From: Silene conica
Lineage: Eukaryota; Streptophyta; Magnoliopsida; Caryophyllales; Caryophyllaceae
Assembly: GCA_029255685.2 (NCBI GenBank)
Contig: CM055317.2
Span: forward strand, 69,491,460-69,555,459
Direction: 5' to 3'
Length of the DNA: 64,000 nt
Positions 35,202 through 47,233 of the stretch are shown here, piece after piece. The translations under genes were made by a program, and so were the position numbers. Under the pieces are notes generated by a model, which saw only the letters and a list, made by a program, of their open reading frames with translations, was not told the DNA's origin and did no database searches. Every line of letters starts with the position of its first letter. Positions within the stretch are counted from its first letter, which is position 1.

Positions 35202-35490
35202 TATATGTATAAAACGACATATTATTATATTATTATTCGTTTCATAATTTATTAATGATTTAATCGTATTTATACTATGATCTTCCGGAAAATTGGAAGA
35301 GAGTAGGTTATATATCATGCTTGATCTAACCTAATAAGCATTTTATTCTCGCAATTTATAATTTGCGTTCGCTTCATTTGTTTTTAAATTACGGGTCATG
35401 GAGTATATTATTTTCATCAGCAACTCTATTATAAGACTAACCCAAAAGAACAAAAGTTTTGGGTTGAAAAAGTAGAGTTTTCGAGTCCAA
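35202..35490. other. Short intergenic stretch
   Basis: No feature recognised between the two flanking inverted-repeat elements. Confidence 0.3.
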
Positions 35491-36320
35491 CCTACTATAC
35501 TTCGTCGACAAATTATTAATTATCGTCGACACTTTTTAATGAAATTCCTAAACTACCCCTCCCATCCCCTTCTTTGATTTTTTTGTTTTGTTCTTATTTT
35601 GATAGATTAGAAACGGAATTAGGATAAATGCCTTAATTTTTTACGGAATTAGGATAGAATCTTTATTTGAATGTCAGATTTTTATTAATGTAATTCGTTT
35701 AAGATATGTTTCTTACCCGGATTTGAACCGTATTCGCGAAAAACGAAAAAAAAAAAAAAGTTTGGGACGAAGAGGATTTTCGTCTGGACCTAGGTCTGGA
35801 TGAATTCTTTTTTCGCCTGGACTGTTTTCGCGAAATAAAAAAATAAATAAAAAAATAAAAAATAAAATGGGACAAGGATCATTTTCGTCTGGACGAAAAT
35901 GATCTTTGTCTGGACCTAGGTCTGGACGAAAATGATTTTCGTCTGAGCAGTTTCTATTTTTTTTTTTCAAAATTTCAAATCGGTTTCGGGAATCTAACCC
36001 TAATCCGTTGTACTATATTACAGATTAAAAATCATAAATTTGAATCAAATTTAAATCGTAAACTAACCTCGTTATTGTCAATTATCGTTGCAAATCGTTG
36101 AAAACCGTTGTTCGAATCGCTCGTTGAAATCGCTGAAAACCGTTGATCGGATTGCTAGTTGAAATCGTTGAAATCCGTTGATCGAATCGCACTAAACCGT
36201 ATTTTATTTTATTTTGAGAAAAACGACAATTTTTTTTAATGAAGGGTTGAAGGAGGGCAAAATTGGTAGCTCAAGTAAAAGTTTCGACGATAATTAGTAA
36301 TTTGTCGACGACGTATAACA
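35491..36320. mobile_element. Small MULE-like inverted-repeat element
   Basis: Terminal inverted repeats of about 43 bp with cgtcgacaaattattaatta and tcgtcgac at the left, and the inverse (taattagtaatttgtcgacg) at the right. The inside has a repeated tctggacctaggtctgga / gacgaaaatgat segment at 35.76-35.95 kb and repeated atcgttgaaaaccgttg-type words at 36.08-36.19 kb. The same 'cgtcgac...tcgtcgac' end architecture occurs at 61.11 kb. Non-autonomous; target duplication not resolved. Confidence 0.6.
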
Positions 36321-36729
36321 TGTGCCTTTTGAGTCTCGATTAAGAAAATTGCACAAATGAAGTAAGTTATGCCCGGCCCAATACAGGCCCAAACTTGTAA
36401 TTCAACTTAGGCCCAATTCCGAATTTATGTCTATCTTACATTTAAAAGCAAATTATGCTTTACAATTATTAGTTTTACGCCCGTGTAAAAGTTATGCACG
36501 GGTTGAGATATGTTAATTGATACGACACTGAAATGATGAAACTTAGCAGAGTTGTAGCATGTCATAAGAAACTAATTAAGTATATTAACAATAAGAACAT
36601 ACAAAATTGATGACATTTATCTTTTTTTATTGACTCGTTTCTACTGTAATATACAGAGTAAAATAGAAATGTTTTCCCCGTTCATTTGAATTTCATATGT
36701 TTCAACTGTAATATACGGAGTAAATTTGA
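36321..36729. other. AT-rich intergenic stretch
   Basis: No gene or transposon end recognised. Two copies of a ctgtaatatacrgagtaaa word lie at about 36644 and 36706. Confidence 0.35.
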
Positions 36730-36974
36730 TTTTTTGAAATGGCGCTTAAAAACAAAGTAATTGTCATTTTGGGTTGGATTTGAAACTAATTGTCAAAATG
36801 GTGTCCACGTAAGATCGTTTTTTCCGAGCCTTAAACACGCCATTACATATGGCGTGTCTATCAGTAAAATCTGAACCAAAGGAAGGGAAATTGGTGACTT
36901 TGGAAATGCTAAACCCGCCAACATGAATGGCGTGTCTTCGGGCCCAAACACGCCACTACATATGGCGTGTTTCA
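36730..36974 (+). repeat. Left terminal inverted repeat with three 8-7-8 palindromic sites
   Basis: Contains three inverted sites of form ACACGCCA - 7 nt - TGGCGTGT at 36835-36857, 36913-36935 (first arm ACCCGCCA) and 36948-36970. The spacer sequence differs in each, but its length is constant. Confidence 0.85.
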
Positions 36975-37269
36975 ACCCTAAAGACGTATCTAAACCCCCA
37001 ATACTCTGACAAAGACTCATTCTTTCCCAAATCCCTAATTCTCTAAATCCCCAATTCTCTTCACTCTACTCCTCCACTCTTCCCCAAATTTCATCCCTAA
37101 CTACATAATATTAATCATACAGATTCAATCTTTATTAACTCTAAGTCTCTAATATGATAATCTTACCCTAATTTTGTTTATTACTACTAAAAAATCCCAT
37201 ATTTTTTAGTTTCAATTTTGATCAGAAATGCTTGATTTTTCTTTTGTATACATCTTTTATTCATAAAAA

Positions 37270-37446
37270 ATGAGTTTAAGAATAGTAGAAGAAGAATCCC
37301 AATCAGAAATCCAACTTCCAGCTGAAATTAATTGGGAACGAAATGCTTGATAAATCAAAATTCTTCATCCTCGGAGCAGCCTTATTCTCCGGCGTACCGA
37401 CGACGTTATACCCGGTGGTTGTATTCATGTCATATAGGTTGGCTTA
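37270..37446 (+). pseudogene. Mitochondrial carrier-like gene fragment (captured, frameshifted)
   Basis: From an ATG at 37270 the frame reads MSLRIVEEESQSEIQLPAEI then NWE. One base later a second frame reads MLDKSKFFILGAALFSGV followed by a LYPVVV segment, ending in a stop at 37444-37446. This looks like the N-terminus of a plant mitochondrial substrate carrier (SLC25-type) of the group that begins with a WE-MLDKSKFF block, with a one-base frameshift near 37340. The first transmembrane helix with its P-x-D/E-like region is only partly present, and the rest of the gene is absent. A pyrimidine-rich leader with tctctaaatccc-type words precedes it, as in a real 5' untranslated region. The family assignment rests on recalled family sequence, not on a search. 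Confidence 0.6.
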
Positions 37447-37642
37447 GCTTAAAGAAAGGAAAGAAACTTCTCATTTATTTCCACCCCATCGTTTCATAGA
37501 TTGTAGTTGTCGGGGTTTTTTGACTGAACTCGATTTCTGCTCTGAGAGCATGTCTTCTTTGGATCTCTCACTAGTAGATGAGAAAATGCTGCTATACGTG
37601 GGGTGTAATCGCATCGATGATGAGAACGTGAGGAGTCAGGGA

Positions 37643-37647
37643 TAAAG
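37643..37647. repeat. Left target duplication of the gypsy element (taaag)
   Basis: taaag directly before the LTR at 37648 and again at 48195-48199 after the other LTR. Confidence 0.93.
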
Positions 37648-38433
37648 TGTAAAACCCCTCGCGAAAGCGGAAATATAAACACATAAAAGTACCAAAAATG
37701 CAGCGGAATTAAAACTTTTAGAAGATAAAACAACATGCGAGAAGCTTTAAACTGAAACTGAAAACAGAACTGATATAAACAACAGTAGATAAGTAGCAGT
37801 TCTAAGTGCGGAAATGAAATATATACACAGCCTGGGATGGAACATCCCTACAGGCACCCAAAACGTAAACGACAAAAGTCTAAGAGTCTAGCTAAGCGTA
37901 AACGGGTAAGTCAACTGATGAATGGATCATCACTCGCTAGCTCTCCTGTAACCCTGATCTCCAACCCTGCATGTACCTACATACATGAAAACATGTACGC
38001 CACAATCAGTGGGGAGTGACTAGAGTTCTCCTAGCCACCTTTTGTGACAACACGTAACACATAAAACAATACAGAATACTCCAACATATATCAACATGTG
38101 AAGCATAAACACTCATCATCTGATCTCTTACTAACATGCGATTACCATGCACGGCTCTCAACTAACTTCATAAACAAATAGGAAGGAGAGCCGGTTTCCC
38201 TACTGGTTACCCAGTCGGGGGGTCTTTCAATCCAATTATTTATGAAACCGAACTAAGAGTCATCCAATGCCTTGGATGATTAAACCACAACTAAGTAACA
38301 TCAACAACTCGACATGCATACCTGACACTGTACCATCATCTAGGCAAGCAGATAAACATCCATAACTCATCATGCATATCTGACACTGTACCATCATCTA
38401 GGTAAGCAGATACACATTCATAACACTAGCAAC

Positions 38434-38920
38434 GGGTCCAGAGGTGAACTTAACACATATCCCATTACTACACTATGTCGGGTCCAGAGGTGAGCTTAAC
38501 ACATATCCCAACATCTAATCAAGTAAAGGGTCCAGAGGTGAACTTAACACATATCCCTAAACTTACAAATCATGAAAAGGGTCCAGCGGTGAACTTAACA
38601 CATATCCCTAATCATCCAAAAGCAAAGGGTCCAGAGGTGAACTTAACACATATCCCAATGCTACAAACATGTATTGGGTCCAGAGGTGAACTTAACACAT
38701 ATCCCAATACACAGTCATCGCACAACGGGTCCAGAGGTGAACTTAACACATATCCCGTGTACGACAACCGATCACGTGTCAGGTCCAGAGGTGAGCTTAA
38801 CACATATCCTGACACGCCCAAGCAAAACACGTAACGGGTCCAGAGGTGAACTTAACACATATCCCGTCACGCGACAGATAAACACGTAGTGGGTCCAGAG
38901 GTGAACTTAACACATATCCC
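38434..38920 (-). repeat. Ten-unit tandem array with self-complementary flanks (left LTR)
   Basis: Ten copies of a 30-bp core (gggtccagaggtgaactt then aacacatatccc) spaced about 50 bp. The few bases on both sides of each core differ from copy to copy but pair with each other, e.g. tgtattggg/cccaataca at 38670-38711 and tgtcagg/cctgaca at 38777-38814. See findings. Confidence 0.95.
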
Positions 38921-39232
38921 ACCACGCGACAACCATTGTAACCACTGAACAACCAAAGGTAGAAACTAACCTATAGTTCTAACTTCTTAAACCTCTAACC
39001 AACATACAATTGATTCCGGGAACTAGGACGAGGGAGAGCCGGTTTCCCTTTCGGTTACCCGACCGGGGGGTCTCTATCCTCACTACATTCCCGAACCCAA
39101 TATAACGTTGCCCGCACACCGGGGACCTCAAATACATGCCACGGGTATACAAAACGAGTTTCAAACAAAACCGAACAACCGTTTGAAAGTTACGATTTAA
39201 TTTCAAAAACACAAAATGGCATACAGGGGTCC

Positions 39233-39626
39233 CCAGCCGGTCGGCAGGCAGCCGGTCGGCCGGCTGGTGATCCCTCAGCCTACACCTCTTTCAAAACCGA
39301 GAACACATCAAGAAGGACTCCCAGCCGGTCGGCAGGCAGCCGGTCGGCCGGCTGGGAACCCCAATCCTAGCCTTCATTAAAAATCCGTATCCATCCCCAT
39401 ATGCACTCCCAGCCGGCTGGCAGGCGGCCGGTCTGCCGGCTGGGCTCCCTCCTATTCTATGTTTATCGCAAAAACATAACACAAGGAAAGTGACTACCAG
39501 CCGGTCGGCAGGCAGCCGGTCGGCCGGCTGGCAGTCCCAAGTCTAAAATCTCAAAATTTATGAAAACACACAACCGCTCTCCCAGCCGGTCGGCCGGCCG
39601 CCGGTCGGTCGACCGGCTCAGAGAGC
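39233..39626 (-). repeat. Five GC-rich palindromic repeats (left LTR)
   Basis: Five copies of a 35-45 bp block that starts ccagccgg and ends ccggctgg, about 85 bp apart. They differ sharply from the AT-rich surroundings and can fold back on themselves. Confidence 0.92.
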
Positions 39627-40587
39627 CTGATACGAAAAATCGGGTTTTCAGCTTGTCTCAAAACTTCACCATTCGACATCAAAACTTCAACAATCACAAC
39701 AAGTAAGATTTGCCCAATATTCCTAATCACTAAACACTACTTTCTACCAGCATCAAATCCCATAACAATCCTCAATGATAAGAAAATCCATGTATCCGTC
39801 TGAACATAAGGAAAACTGAAAGTATGCTTAAGAACATATAAGCACGAGTTTAAGCATGAATTCTTCACAACAATCTCATCCTAAACATGTTACTAAATCT
39901 TTGAATCAATATATAACAACAAAAATCAGAAACCAAACAAGATTCACATCAAATATGCTAATATACACATAAAGGCCGAGTTTCTCATTATCGTCACCTC
40001 TTAAGCTTATCCGGCTAAAGATCCTCCTCGAGTATGAAACTATCAACGTCCGGGTTGTCGAGTCCTTCACCTACAACACGGAAAAATCAGTTTAGGGGCA
40101 TAAAACGGAATTATACCAAAACAGGCCGGATTTTCGAAGTGAAGAAATTGAAAAACTAAAGTGACGGATGGCTTGGAATTTGCGCGAGGATTCCGAAAAA
40201 GTACTTACTTTTGTGATTTGGAAGACGGATGATGAAGAATTTTCACAAAAGAGTTGGAGGTTTTATGGAGGTTTATGAAATGTTGAGTTTGCAGGAAGAA
40301 AGAAATGTTGAAGGCAATTTATGTCGACATAAGGGTTTATAAGAGTACAAGTGGGTCGCCTTTCCGAATAATTAAATGGAACGGACTGTTAAAACGGATG
40401 TGGAATGAATACTTGAGTCGGATATTTAAACTATGCCAAGTTGTATTCGTCGTAAGAACTGGAGGTTCTTAAGACGGATCTTATTTATTTATAAAAATTT
40501 CAGAATTATATTATTAAAATATTATTTTATTACGTAAAATAATTCAAAACGATTAAATTGGATTTTACGAAAATACGGGATGTTACA

Positions 40588-40601
40588 ATCACCCCAACTT
40601 C
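40588..40601 (-). other. Polypurine tract of the gypsy element
   Basis: Plus strand atcaccccaactt, i.e. aagttggggtgat on the element strand, directly next to the 3' LTR. Confidence 0.8.
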
Positions 40602-40652
40602 AAAAAGTTTCGTCCTCGAAACTCGAACGGACAAAAATCTATATACTATACC

Positions 40653-43600
40653 TCAATCAAATAAGAAAGGATGCGCAGCACGCATCGATGCCTCAGTCTC
40701 CCAAGTCTGCTCCTCGATCTCGCCGCAACGCCAAAGGATCTTCACCAAGGGCACCACCTTGCTCCTAAGCTTCCTCTCCTGACGGTCAAGGATCTTCACT
40801 GGACGCTCCTCAAAGGCAAGACTCGGCTCCAGGTTCTCGATCTCTCTAGGCAAAACATGACTCGGGTCACTGATGTATCTGCGGAGCTGGGAAACGTGAA
40901 AAACGTTATGAACCTTGCCCAAACTAGGAGGCAAGTCCAAACGATAAGCTACGACACCAATCTTCTTCGCGATCACAAAAGGTCCAATGTACTTAGGGCT
41001 CAGCTTGCCCTTAACTCCAAATCTTTTGACACCCTTCATCGGAGACACCCTCAAAAATACACTGTCACCCTCCTCGAACTCTAAGGGTCGACGACGGACA
41101 TCTGCATAGGACTTCTGCCGGTCCTGAGCGGCTTTCATCCTATTCCTAATAAGCTGTACACGGTCAATGGTCTCAGCTAGCTGATCAGGTCCAAGGTCAC
41201 GAACATCGCTAGCCTGATCCCAACAAATAGGGCTACGGCACTTCCTACCGTAAAGAGCCTCGTACGGAGCCATACCAATGGAAGCATGATAACTGTTGTT
41301 GTAAGAAAACTCTACCAACGGCAAACTCTGCTCCCAAGAGCTCTGAAAGTCGAGAGCACAAGCGCGGAGTAAATCCTCAAGTGTCTGTATAGTCCTCTCG
41401 GACTGACCATCGGTCGCGGCATGAAATGCGGTACTCATCAACAAACGGCTACCCATAGCCTCCTGCAAGGCCTTCCAGAACCTGGAACAAAACCTCGGAT
41501 CACGATCTGAAACTATCTCCCTCGGGACACCATGATATCGGACTATCTCAGCAATATAAGCCCTAGCTAAACGATCCATATCCCATGTCTCTCTGATCGG
41601 CACGAATCTGGCGCACTTAGTTAGACGATCAACAACAACCCAAATCGCATCCTTGCCTCCCACAGTCTTAGGCAAAGCAGTAACAAAATCCATAGATATG
41701 CACTCCCACTTCCACTGAGGAACGGGAAGCGGCTGTAGCAAACCACCAGGTCTCCTATGCTCTATCTTGACTTGTTGACAAGTCAAGCACCTACTAACAT
41801 AATCCAAGATCTCTTTCTTCATACCAGGCCACCAAAACATAAGCCTCAAATCCTTGTGCATCTTCTCTCCTCCTGGATGAACGGAGTACGGTGACAAATG
41901 AGCCTCATCAAGAACCCTCTTCCTCAAATCTGGCACATCAGGGACATACATCCTACCACGGAACTTAAGGAAACCATCAGCATCTATCACCAAGTCGGGT
42001 GCAACACCACTCGAAATCTTAGCCTCGAACTTCTTGAAGTCGGCATCTAAAGGCAAACTCTGGCGAATCTCCCAATATAAAGACGGCTCGGCAGTCATAG
42101 CAGATAACCAATCAAAACCACTACCCACCATCTCTAATCTCAGCTTCCGGAACTCGGAACACAACTCATCGGGCAATACTCTCATGGCACTCATCGAGTG
42201 AGAAGTCTTGCGGCTAAGCGCATCAGCAACTACATTGGCTTTTCCCTCATGATATAACAACTCGATGTCGTAATCCTTCACCAACTCTAGCCAACGTCTC
42301 TGTCTCATGTTAAGGTCTTTCTGAGTGAAAATGTACTTTAAGCTCTTATGATCGGTGAAAATGCGGCAATGGGATCCAATCAGGTAATGACGCCACATCT
42401 TCAAAGCATGAACAACTGCGGCCAACTCCAAATCATGTGTCGGATAGTTCACCTCATGAACTCTCAACTGTCTGGATGAATATGCTATCACCTTACCACT
42501 CTGCATCAGTACGCATCCAAGTCCTAGCATCGAAGCATCGCAATACACATCAAAGTCCACTCCGATCTCTGGCAAAGCTAACACGGGGGCGGAAGTCAAT
42601 CTGGTCTTCAACTCCTGGAAAGAACTCTCACACTTGTCGGTCCACACAAATTTGGCTTCTTTCTTCAGCAACTGAGTCATCGGGCGAGCCAATCTCGAAA
42701 AATCCTCAACAAATCTACGATAATAACCAGCCAAACCCAAAAAGCTACGGATCTCTCCAACATCCTTGGGACTCTCCCAATCAACTACAGCCTCTATCTT
42801 TGCGGGATCTACCATCACACCCTCGCTGGATATCACATGTCCTAAAAAGGCAACCTTCGAGAGCCAAAATTCACACTTCGAAAACTTTGCGAACCATTTC
42901 TGTCTGCGCAGAATCCCTAGAATCAATCGAAGATGCTCAGCATGTTCCTCATCGGTCTTCGAATATATCAAGATGTCATCGATGAAAACCACAACGCAGG
43001 TGTCAAGATACTCACTGAAGGTACGGTTCATCTGATCCATAAAAATCGCCGGTGCATTAGTCAACCCAAATGGCATGACTACGAACTCATAATGACCATA
43101 TCTGGTACGAAAAGCAGTCTTCGCAATGTCAGCCTCTCTCACAGGAATCTGATGATAACCCGATCGAAGATCAATCTTAGAAAACCTCGAAGCACCTCTC
43201 AACTGATCGAACAAATCATCTATTCTAGGCAAAGGATATCGATTCTTCACGGTCACTCGGTTCAACTCTCTATAGTCAATGCACAATCTCATGGAACCAT
43301 CTTTCTTCTTGACGAACAGAACGGGAGCACCCCACGGAGAAGCACTAGGTCTAATGAAACCTTTCTCGATCATCTCTTCCAATTGCTGCTTCAACTCTTT
43401 CAACTCTGGCGGAGCCATACGGTAAGGAGCTTTAGAAATCGGTCCGGTACCTGGAACAAGCTCAATAGTAAACTCCACATCTCTCTCTGGCGGTATCCCT
43501 GGCAAGTCATCTGGGAACACATCTGGATACTCACGAACAATGGCTACATCTTCAAGCTTCGGTAGCGATGGCTTAGCAGCTGTAACAACACACAGGAAGG

Positions 43601-45089
43601 CTTGGCAACCCTTCCTAAGAAGATGAGAAGCTTTCATCGAAGAGATAACACGAACACCCCTTTGAGGGCGAGTTCCCCTATAGGAAACACGAACTCCTGA
43701 AGAACTCCTCAAGCAGATTTTCTGGTCGCGACACTCGAAGCGAGCATGGTATCGCGATAACCAATCCATACCGAGGATAATGTCAAACTCCTCGAGAGGA
43801 AATCTCAGTAAGTCCGCTGGAAATGTGGCTTGACCAATAACAATAGGAACATCTCTATGGGACGAAGAGCATGAAAACACGTCTCCAGAAGGTAAGGAAA
43901 TAGAAGTCTCCTCAACCAATGAAGACTCAAGAGCTAGACGGTCGGCGAACTGAGTCGATATAAATGACAAAGAAGCTCCAGTATCGAATAAAATAAGGCA
44001 CTCAGCGCCAAGAACAGAAAATATACCGGCAACGATGTCAGGATGCGCCTCTGCCTCAGCCCTAGTCATCACAAAAATCTTCCCTTTCGGCTTCCCTCCT
44101 TTAGTCGCTGCAGCAGCAGTGGCAGCCTTGCCAAGTGCGGTGTTCCTCTCAGGACACTCATACGATCGATGCCCAAATCCATTACAAGTGAAACACTTAT
44201 AGGCATTCTTGAAACAGTCGAAACCCGGATGAGAAGGTTTACCACAACGGTGGCAAACACTAGGAGATGTGTCGGTGTGAACAAAGGTCTTAGCAACCGG
44301 AGCAGAGAACCTCTCAAAACGCTTCTTCTGAGAAGAAGGCGAAGAAGTAGAAGGAACAAATGGTCTCTTCCCCTGGTACACGGATCTCTGGTGAGAAGTG
44401 AAGCTGGAAGTAGCGGCACGGGTCTCAGCATCAATGGCACGAATAGAGCTCTCGGCCCAAATAGCATCGTCATAAACCTCCACAAAAGAAGTAGAGTCAC
44501 GACGAACCATACTCTCAATCCTCGGCCCTAGCTTCCCTCGGTAGAAATACACCCTCTCAGCCTCATCACGAACAAATCTCGATGCAAAGTGAGCTAACTG
44601 GTTGAACTTGTCAGTGAATTCTTGAACGGTCATCTTCCCTTGCTTCAAATCCATAAATTCTTTCAACCTCTGCGATCTCAACTCCTTGGGATAGAACCTC
44701 GCCTCGAGCCTGTCTTTGAAAGCCTCCCAATCGAACATCGGGTCAAGAACAGCGGTAGGTCCAGTCAACGCCCACCAACGGTCAGCCTCCAATGTCAGGA
44801 AGTGAGCGGCTAAACGCACTCTATCCTCCCTAACGACTGAGTATAAGGTGAAGCTCTTTTCCATCTCTCTAAACCACTCTGTGAGGGCTACTGGGTCAGC
44901 CTCGCCTCCATAGGTCCTAACATGGCTTCGGGACATCTGAGAGGCAATCCAGGAAAAGCTACCCGGACGATTAGCCTCGCCACCCGGCGGTGGAGGAGGT
45001 GGAACATTCCCCGCTTGCTGTCTCTGAGTCTCAAGCAAATGCTGAATTGCTTGCAGCACAATGTTATCAGCAGCTCTGGGTCTCACCAT
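40653..45089 (-). CDS. Gag-Pol polyprotein of the Tekay-like gypsy element
   Basis: 1478 codons, no internal stop. Gag domain at about residues 45-260 ([28 protein letters not shown]). Two CCHC knuckles at about 279-292 and 299-312. Protease DTG at 369-371. Reverse transcriptase at about 555-735 with the FIDD active site at 702-705. RNase H with Asp 851, the HDLELAA region and Asp 913. Integrase zinc finger His 1064, His 1071, Cys 1101, Cys 1104, and core Asp 1134, Asp 1195, Glu 1231, which gives the canonical 35-residue D-to-E spacing. C-terminal GPF-type region (YIGPFVI) and a chromodomain-like end. It packages element RNA, copies it to DNA and inserts it; chromodomains in this group guide insertion to certain chromatin. 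Everything checked is intact. Its base composition is richer in GC than the neighbours. Confidence 0.97.
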   Translation of the reverse strand: MVRPRAADNIVLQAIQHLLETQRQQAGNVPPPPPPGGEANRPGSFSWIASQMSRSHVRTYGGEADPVALTEWFREMEKSFTLYSVVREDRVRLAAHFLTLEADRWWALTGPTAVLDPMFDWEAFKDRLEARFYPKELRSQRLKEFMDLKQGKMTVQEFTDKFNQLAHFASRFVRDEAERVYFYRGKLGPRIESMVRRDSTSFVEVYDDAIWAESSIRAIDAETRAATSSFTSHQRSVYQGKRPFVPSTSSPSSQKKRFERFSAPVAKTFVHTDTSPSVCHRCGKPSHPGFDCFKNAYKCFTCNGFGHRSYECPERNTALGKAATAAAATKGGKPKGKIFVMTRAEAEAHPDIVAGIFSVLGAECLILFDTGASLSFISTQFADRLALESSLVEETSISLPSGDVFSCSSSHRDVPIVIGQATFPADLLRFPLEEFDIILGMDWLSRYHARFECRDQKICLRSSSGVRVSYRGTRPQRGVRVISSMKASHLLRKGCQAFLCVVTAAKPSLPKLEDVAIVREYPDVFPDDLPGIPPERDVEFTIELVPGTGPISKAPYRMAPPELKELKQQLEEMIEKGFIRPSASPWGAPVLFVKKKDGSMRLCIDYRELNRVTVKNRYPLPRIDDLFDQLRGASRFSKIDLRSGYHQIPVREADIAKTAFRTRYGHYEFVVMPFGLTNAPAIFMDQMNRTFSEYLDTCVVVFIDDILIYSKTDEEHAEHLRLILGILRRQKWFAKFSKCEFWLSKVAFLGHVISSEGVMVDPAKIEAVVDWESPKDVGEIRSFLGLAGYYRRFVEDFSRLARPMTQLLKKEAKFVWTDKCESSFQELKTRLTSAPVLALPEIGVDFDVYCDASMLGLGCVLMQSGKVIAYSSRQLRVHEVNYPTHDLELAAVVHALKMWRHYLIGSHCRIFTDHKSLKYIFTQKDLNMRQRRWLELVKDYDIELLYHEGKANVVADALSRKTSHSMSAMRVLPDELCSEFRKLRLEMVGSGFDWLSAMTAEPSLYWEIRQSLPLDADFKKFEAKISSGVAPDLVIDADGFLKFRGRMYVPDVPDLRKRVLDEAHLSPYSVHPGGEKMHKDLRLMFWWPGMKKEILDYVSRCLTCQQVKIEHRRPGGLLQPLPVPQWKWECISMDFVTALPKTVGGKDAIWVVVDRLTKCARFVPIRETWDMDRLARAYIAEIVRYHGVPREIVSDRDPRFCSRFWKALQEAMGSRLLMSTAFHAATDGQSERTIQTLEDLLRACALDFQSSWEQSLPLVEFSYNNSYHASIGMAPYEALYGRKCRSPICWDQASDVRDLGPDQLAETIDRVQLIRNRMKAAQDRQKSYADVRRRPLEFEEGDSVFLRVSPMKGVKRFGVKGKLSPKYIGPFVIAKKIGVVAYRLDLPPSLGKVHNVFHVSQLRRYISDPSHVLPREIENLEPSLAFEERPVKILDRQERKLRSKVVPLVKILWRCGEIEEQTWETEASMRAAHPFLFD

Positions 45090-45241
45090 CCTTCAAAAGA
45101 GAAAACAAGGATTAGCTTAGCAATTAGCAATCACAAATAGACTACAACATAAGTCCTTAGATCTACCCATCTCTCATTCATTATTTGTTTATTTGGTCAA
45201 GTTAAGGTTGGGGGTCACATGAGTGCGTCGGGAGCAATATT

Positions 45242-45253
45242 GCTCTGATACCA
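45242..45253 (-). other. Primer-binding site of the gypsy element
   Basis: Plus-strand gctctgatacca, the reverse of tggtatcagagc, complementary to initiator tRNA-Met; two bases from the LTR. Confidence 0.93.
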
Positions 45254-46041
45254 ACTGTAAAACCCCTCGCGAAAGCGGAAATATAAACACATAAAAGTAC
45301 CAAAAATGCAGCGGAATTAAAACTTTTAGAAGATAAAACAACATGCGAGAAGCTTTAAACTGAAACTGAAAACAGAACTGATATAAACAACAATAGATAA
45401 GTAGCAGTTCTAAGTGCGGAAATGAAATATATACACAGCCTGGGATGGAACATCCCTACAGGCACCCAAAACGTAAACGACAAAAGTCTAAGAGTCTAGC
45501 TAAGCGTAAACGGGTAAGTCAACTGATGAATGGATCATCACTCGCTAGCTCTCCTGTAACCCTGATCTCCAACCCTGCATGTACCTACATACATGAAAAC
45601 ATGTACGCCACAATCAGTGGGGAGTGACTAGAGTTCTCCTAGCCACCTTTTGTGACAACACGTAACACATAAAACAATACAGAATACTCCAACATATATC
45701 AACATGTGAAGCATAAACACTCATCATCTGATCTCTTACTAACATGCGATTACCATGCACGGCTCTCAACTAACTTCATAAACAAATAGGAAGGAGAGCC
45801 GGTTTCCCTACTGGTTACCCAGTCGGGGGGTCTTTCAATCCAATTATTTATGAAACCGAACTAAGAGTCATCCAATGCCTTGGATGATTAAACCACAACT
45901 AAGTAACATCAACAACTCGACATGCATACCTGACACTGTACCATCATCTAGGCAAGCAGATAAACATCCATAACTCATCATGCATATCTGACACTGTACC
46001 ATCATCTAGGTAAGCAGATACACATTCATAACACTAGCAAC

Positions 46042-46528
46042 GGGTCCAGAGGTGAACTTAACACATATCCCATTACTACACTATGTCGGGTCCAGAGGTG
46101 AGCTTAACACATATCCCAACATCTAATCAAGTAAAGGGTCCAGAGGTGAACTTAACACATATCCCTAAACTTACAAATCATGAAAAGGGTCCAGCGGTGA
46201 ACTTAACACATATCCCTAATCATCCAAAAGCAAAGGGTCCAGAGGTGAACTTAACACATATCCCAATGCTACAAACATGTATTGGGTCCAGAGGTGAACT
46301 TAACACATATCCCAATACACAGTCATCGCACAACGGGTCCAGAGGTGAACTTAACACATATCCCGTGTACGACAACCGATCACGTGTCAGGTCCAGAGGT
46401 GAGCTTAACACATATCCTGACACGCCCAAGCAAAACACGTAACGGGTCCAGAGGTGAACTTAACACATATCCCGTCACGCGACAGATAAACACGTAGTGG
46501 GTCCAGAGGTGAACTTAACACATATCCC
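46042..46528 (-). repeat. Ten-unit tandem array with self-complementary flanks (right LTR)
   Basis: Second copy of the array described for the left LTR; same ten units and spacings. Confidence 0.95.
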
Positions 46529-46837
46529 ACCACGCGACAACCATTGTAACCACTGAACAACCAAAGGTAGAAACTAACCTATAGTTCTAACTTCTTAAAC
46601 CTCTAACCAACATACAATTGATTCCGGGAACTAGGACGAGGGAGAGCCGGTTTCCCTTTCGGTTACCCGACCGGGGGGTCTCTATCCTCACTACATTCCC
46701 GAACCCAATATAACGTTGCCCGCACACCGGGGACCTCAAATACATGCCACGGGTATACAAAACGAGTTTCAAACAAAACCGAACAACCGTTTGAAAGTTA
46801 CGATTTAATTCAAAAACACAAAATGGCATACAGGGGT

Positions 46838-47233
46838 CCCCAGCCGGTCGGCAGGCAGCCGGTCGGCCGGCTGGTGATCCCTCAGCCTACACCTCTTTCA
46901 AAACCGAGAACACATCAAGAAGGACTCCCAGCCGGTCGGCAGGCAGCCGGTCGGCCGGCTGGGAACCCCAATCCTAGCCTTCATTAAAAATCCGTATCCA
47001 TCCCCATATGCACTCCCAGCCGGCTGGCAGGCGGCCGGTCTGCCGGCTGGGCTCCCTCCTATTCTATGTTTATCGCAAAAACATAACACAAGGAAAGTGA
47101 CTACCAGCCGGTCGGCAGGCAGCCGGTCGGCCGGCTGGCAGTCCCAAGTCTAAAATCTCAAAATTTATGAAAACACACAACCGCTCTCCCAGCCGGTCGG
47201 CCGGCCGCCGGTCGGTCGACCGGCTCAGAGAGC
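46838..47233 (-). repeat. Five GC-rich palindromic repeats (right LTR)
   Basis: Second copy of the GC palindrome block in the other LTR. Confidence 0.92.

Larger units (their letters stand above)
37648..40587 (-). repeat. 3' LTR of the gypsy element
   Basis: 2940 bp. It holds a two-copy repeat with tgacactgtaccatcatcta (38318-38422), a ten-copy hairpin-like array (38434-38920), two copies of a gagagccggtttccc...ggggggtct motif (38194 and 39033), and five GC-rich palindromes (39233-39626). Confidence 0.95.

Noticed and set aside
36793-37020. Minus-strand 75-codon frame over the left inverted repeat
   Set aside because: It results from the palindromic sites and the inverted repeat; no sign of a protein.
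38475-38889. Open frames repeating GPEVNLTHIP
   Set aside because: They are translations of the LTR tandem repeats, present in several frames on both strands; no gene.
38434-38920. CRISPR-like look: ten 30-bp repeats with about 20-bp different spacers
   Set aside because: It is inside a plant LTR, is duplicated exactly in the other LTR, has no cas genes, and the spacers pair with each other around each repeat instead of being independent.
43000-44600. Plus-strand frames of 140-210 codons opposite the gypsy gag-pol
   Set aside because: Antisense shadows of a GC-richer coding sequence; no family motif.
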